Origin: Bacteroidota bacterium
GTDB taxonomy: Bacteria > Bacteroidota > Ignavibacteria > UBA10030 > SZUA-254
Length of the DNA: 8,986 nt
Direction: 5' to 3'
Assembly (NCBI GenBank): GCA_004322375.1
Contig: SCUC01000487.1
Coordinates: 1-8,986, forward strand
Part shown: positions 6,895 through 8,986 of the stretch, one piece after another
Position numbering within the stretch: the stretch's first letter is position 1
How the letters are laid out: each line of letters begins with the position of its first letter
Made by a program: the position numbers and the translations under genes
Notes under the pieces: model-generated
Told to the model about the DNA's origin: nothing
The model's database searches: none
The model's input: only the letters and a program-made list of their open reading frames with translations

Positions 6895-8748
6895 ATGAAG
6901 AGAAAATCATTTTATATTAATTCATTTCTAGCTGCGATATTGATGGTGACGTTTTGGGGTTGTTCAACAGAGGACACGCCTCTTCCCAATCAGCCTCCGA
7001 TTGCGCGGCTTGCCAATGTTCCTCCAAGCGATAGAATTGTATCGTTGACGAATCCGAGATTGAAGTTGTATTGGGTAGGCGACGACCCCGATGGATTTAT
7101 CACGGCATTTAAGTATAGGTGGAGCTACACGATTACTTCAGGCAATGTGACGGATACGTTACAGAAAGCCTGGTTTACCGTATTAAATATTATGTACGGG
7201 TCCGGTCAGTCCGCACTAACATTGATGCTCGATACATCGTATCAAAATAGCGAGATTTATACGACAAAGGTGTATAAGTACATCGCCAACTTGCCGCCGG
7301 AAACAGGATTGCCTGACGATATTGAAAACGGGTTGATCCGCGGAGACACAGTCTCAATCGAGGGTGTGCGGGTATATGCTTCGAACCCGGATTCGATCAT
7401 TGATCAATCATCCGGACTGCGGGTGGAAAAGCGGTACCCTGTTCACGATAACCCTAATAGCGGAACGTTTATTTTCGATTCTCAGGATAGTATTAATTTT
7501 CATTCGTTCCAACTTATAGCAATTGATAATTTTGGCGCGCTGAGCGATACGGCAACGGTCCAATTTATTACAACCCGTGTTCCGCCCCCAACAACGACGA
7601 TCTTGACATATCCGCAAGAGGAAGGCTACGTTCTTGATCGCTATACTGATTCATTTACGGGGCTTCGGTTTACATTCCAGGGCAATGACGCGAACAGCAG
7701 AACGCTGGAATATCAATGGGTGGTAGATAAGGAACTTTATGATCCTGAAGATATCCCCTGGTCTCAGTGGAGCGAGCGCCCCTATGCCTTTGTTACTGCC
7801 AGGGATTTTAAAGACCCGTACGCGTACGAACATAAATTTTACGTGCGGGCAAGAAATGAATTCGGCTCGATTGATACGTTGGGATATTATGTAGCAGTGC
7901 AGCGAGATGATAACGGGAATGTTACCAGCTATGATACAATACGGGCGAATGTAACGTTTCATACGGTGTATCCGGAATTTGCCAAGCCCGGCTACCAAAA
8001 GCGGACATTATTGTTGAATAATTCATTTGAATATTATGATACGGACACAAATGTGGGTCCTGCTCATCCTACCTTTGCGACTCTGAATGCCTATTGGCAA
8101 GAAATTATGGATGAAGCAGGGATGTCGGGAAAATATGATTTTCGCATTACGACGAAAGATAGTTTCCCAACGCTACTGCAGTTGGGTGCGTATTCGAGTA
8201 TCGTGCTTTTTGCAGATGTTACCGATCAGGTTGGCAGGTGGTTTAGAAATCCCGACCATGACACTTCTACCTCGCTTGTCGGTTCAAAAGGAACCAGGCT
8301 AACATCATACTGTTATATTGGCGGCAGAATAATATGGAGCGCGAAGAATTTAGCGCTTAACTTAAATACTGATGCTGATCTCCGCACAAGAGTTCTTCAT
8401 ATCCAGGGTACGCAGCAAGACCTGTTAGGAGGTTTTATCGGCGCGAAAGGGTATGAAGGATATCCGGATGTATCGGTTGATACAGCGAAACTAGATACCG
8501 CATGGCATGGAGGTTTGCGTGAAGTTTGGTATGTTCTCCCCGTTGGATTTGGTGAACGTGTCTATACCATCAATCATAGGGATAATGATTTGTTCCCCTT
8601 CTTAAACCTAAATAGTAACTACGTTGGCATCCGGTATGAGGGTATAACCTTCAGTAGTATTTACCTGGGATACCCGCTCTACTATATTAAGAAGTCCGAA
8701 GCGGTGCTGGCATTGAAAAAAGCGTTAGAAGATATTGAAGCATATTAA
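6895..8748 (+). CDS. Large lipoprotein with Ig/Fn3-like domains and a C-terminal amidotransferase-like fold
   Basis: A 617-residue predicted lipoprotein. The ATG at 6895 is chosen because it yields a clean signal (MKRKSFYINSFLAAILMVTF) ending at Cys23; the in-frame TTG at 6832 would bury the signal 21 residues in, and the GAGGAG before it is only two bases away. GAGAAAG just upstream of 6895 is a weak site. Residues about 34-225 and 230-335 look like two Ig/Fn3-type modules (LKLYWVGDDPDGFITAFKYRW at 57-76 in part; FQLIAIDNFGALSDTATVQF at 205-224). From about 368 an alternating beta/alpha region follows: RTLLLNNS (370-377), NAYWQEIMDEAG (398-409), YSSIVLFADV (433-442), GGRIIWSAKN (476-485). 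This resembles the class I glutamine amidotransferase or ThuA-like fold, but no G-x-C-x-G nucleophile is present, so it is probably non-catalytic. It lies 14 bases before the receptor gene, the place a SusD-type partner often takes, yet does not resemble SusD. Confidence 0.87.
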   Translation: MKRKSFYINSFLAAILMVTFWGCSTEDTPLPNQPPIARLANVPPSDRIVSLTNPRLKLYWVGDDPDGFITAFKYRWSYTITSGNVTDTLQKAWFTVLNIMYGSGQSALTLMLDTSYQNSEIYTTKVYKYIANLPPETGLPDDIENGLIRGDTVSIEGVRVYASNPDSIIDQSSGLRVEKRYPVHDNPNSGTFIFDSQDSINFHSFQLIAIDNFGALSDTATVQFITTRVPPPTTTILTYPQEEGYVLDRYTDSFTGLRFTFQGNDANSRTLEYQWVVDKELYDPEDIPWSQWSERPYAFVTARDFKDPYAYEHKFYVRARNEFGSIDTLGYYVAVQRDDNGNVTSYDTIRANVTFHTVYPEFAKPGYQKRTLLLNNSFEYYDTDTNVGPAHPTFATLNAYWQEIMDEAGMSGKYDFRITTKDSFPTLLQLGAYSSIVLFADVTDQVGRWFRNPDHDTSTSLVGSKGTRLTSYCYIGGRIIWSAKNLALNLNTDADLRTRVLHIQGTQQDLLGGFIGAKGYEGYPDVSVDTAKLDTAWHGGLREVWYVLPVGFGERVYTINHRDNDLFPFLNLNSNYVGIRYEGITFSSIYLGYPLYYIKKSEAVLALKKALEDIEAY

Positions 8749-8750
8749 GA

Positions 8751-8755
8751 AAGGA
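8751..8755 (+). promoter_or_regulatory. Ribosome binding site of the TonB-dependent-receptor gene
   Basis: AAGGA lies seven bases before the ATG at 8763 and two bases after the stop of the preceding gene, a good site supporting coupled expression. Confidence 0.7.
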
Positions 8756-8762
8756 TAAAGCT

Positions 8763-8986
8763 ATGAAATCGTTATATCGTTTTATCGTTTACGTACTGAC
8801 CTTGAGCCTGATAACAGGCATGGCAGCCGTTGCAGGCAACGATGGGAAAATTATCGGAAGAGTAACGGATGAGAAAGGAGAGCCTCTCGTCGGTGTTAAC
8901 GTCCTCGTTGTTGGAACGACACGCGGCGCTTCGACCGATCCCGACGGGAAGTATGTTATTATCGGCGTGCCTATTGGCTCCTATAC
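8763..8986 (+). CDS. TonB-dependent receptor-like protein, N-terminus (partial)
   Basis: The frame opens with the ATG at 8763, has a good AAGGA site, and stays open to the window end (74 full codons). A signal peptide, MKSLYRFIVYVLTLSLITG, precedes a likely cleavage near AVAG. From about residue 28 the sequence KIIGRVTDEKGEPLVGVNVL, then GTTRGASTDPDGKYVI, is a carboxypeptidase-like regulatory (CarboxypepD_reg-like) beta-sandwich. In this bacterial group that domain usually precedes the plug and barrel of a TonB-dependent outer membrane receptor; barrel and TonB box lie outside the window, so the receptor call is inference. It follows the 617-residue lipoprotein by 14 bases and is probably in its operon. 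Alternatives are other outer-membrane proteins carrying this domain. Confidence 0.85.
   Translation, partial: MKSLYRFIVYVLTLSLITGMAAVAGNDGKIIGRVTDEKGEPLVGVNVLVVGTTRGASTDPDGKYVIIGVPIGSY

Noticed and set aside
7651..7998. 115-codon minus-strand open frame
   Set aside because: It is antisense to the large lipoprotein, which is well supported by signal peptide, domains and operon spacing; no independent start signal.

Overview
The window looks like a chromosomal segment from a Gram-negative bacterium of the Bacteroidota/Chlorobi/Ignavibacteria (FCB) assemblage. The evidence is a TonB-dependent-receptor-type gene start with a carboxypeptidase-like regulatory domain, four consecutive lipoproteins, and propeller repeats of the kind found in the sensor half of hybrid two-component systems. 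A near-perfect sigma70-type promoter and visible Shine-Dalgarno sites on some genes fit an Ignavibacteria/Chlorobi-like lineage slightly better than true Bacteroidia. The exact taxon is inference.

Left part (1-856, minus strand): the first 36 codons of a membrane protein that runs off the window edge, preceded in its operon by a family 2 glycosyltransferase of the polyprenyl-phosphate sugar synthase type. Together they suggest lipid-linked sugar or envelope glycan synthesis. A 468-base non-coding stretch (857-1324) follows. It holds a 129-bp nearly mirror-symmetric inverted-repeat element with four hairpins (1115-1243), the most unusual non-coding structure here. A 762-residue cytoplasmic six-hairpin glycoside hydrolase (GH63 / mannosylglycerate-hydrolase-like) is then read to the right (1325-3613).

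Middle part (3623-6033, minus strand): two tandem paralogous lipoproteins, each little more than one seven-motif beta-propeller. A strong hairpin terminator lies between them, so they are probably separate transcription units. They converge on the hydrolase gene with a 9-bp gap.

Right part (6206-8986, plus strand): a likely operon starting at a TTGACA-N17-TATAAT promoter. It holds a DUF4382-like lipoprotein, a 617-residue lipoprotein with Ig/Fn3-like domains and a C-terminal glutamine-amidotransferase-like fold lacking an obvious nucleophile, and the N-terminus of a TonB-dependent-receptor-like protein 14 bases downstream. The three may form or serve one outer-membrane complex, with the divergent propeller lipoproteins as possible partners; this is inferred from gene order. 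No tRNA, rRNA, CRISPR array, transposase or phage gene was seen.
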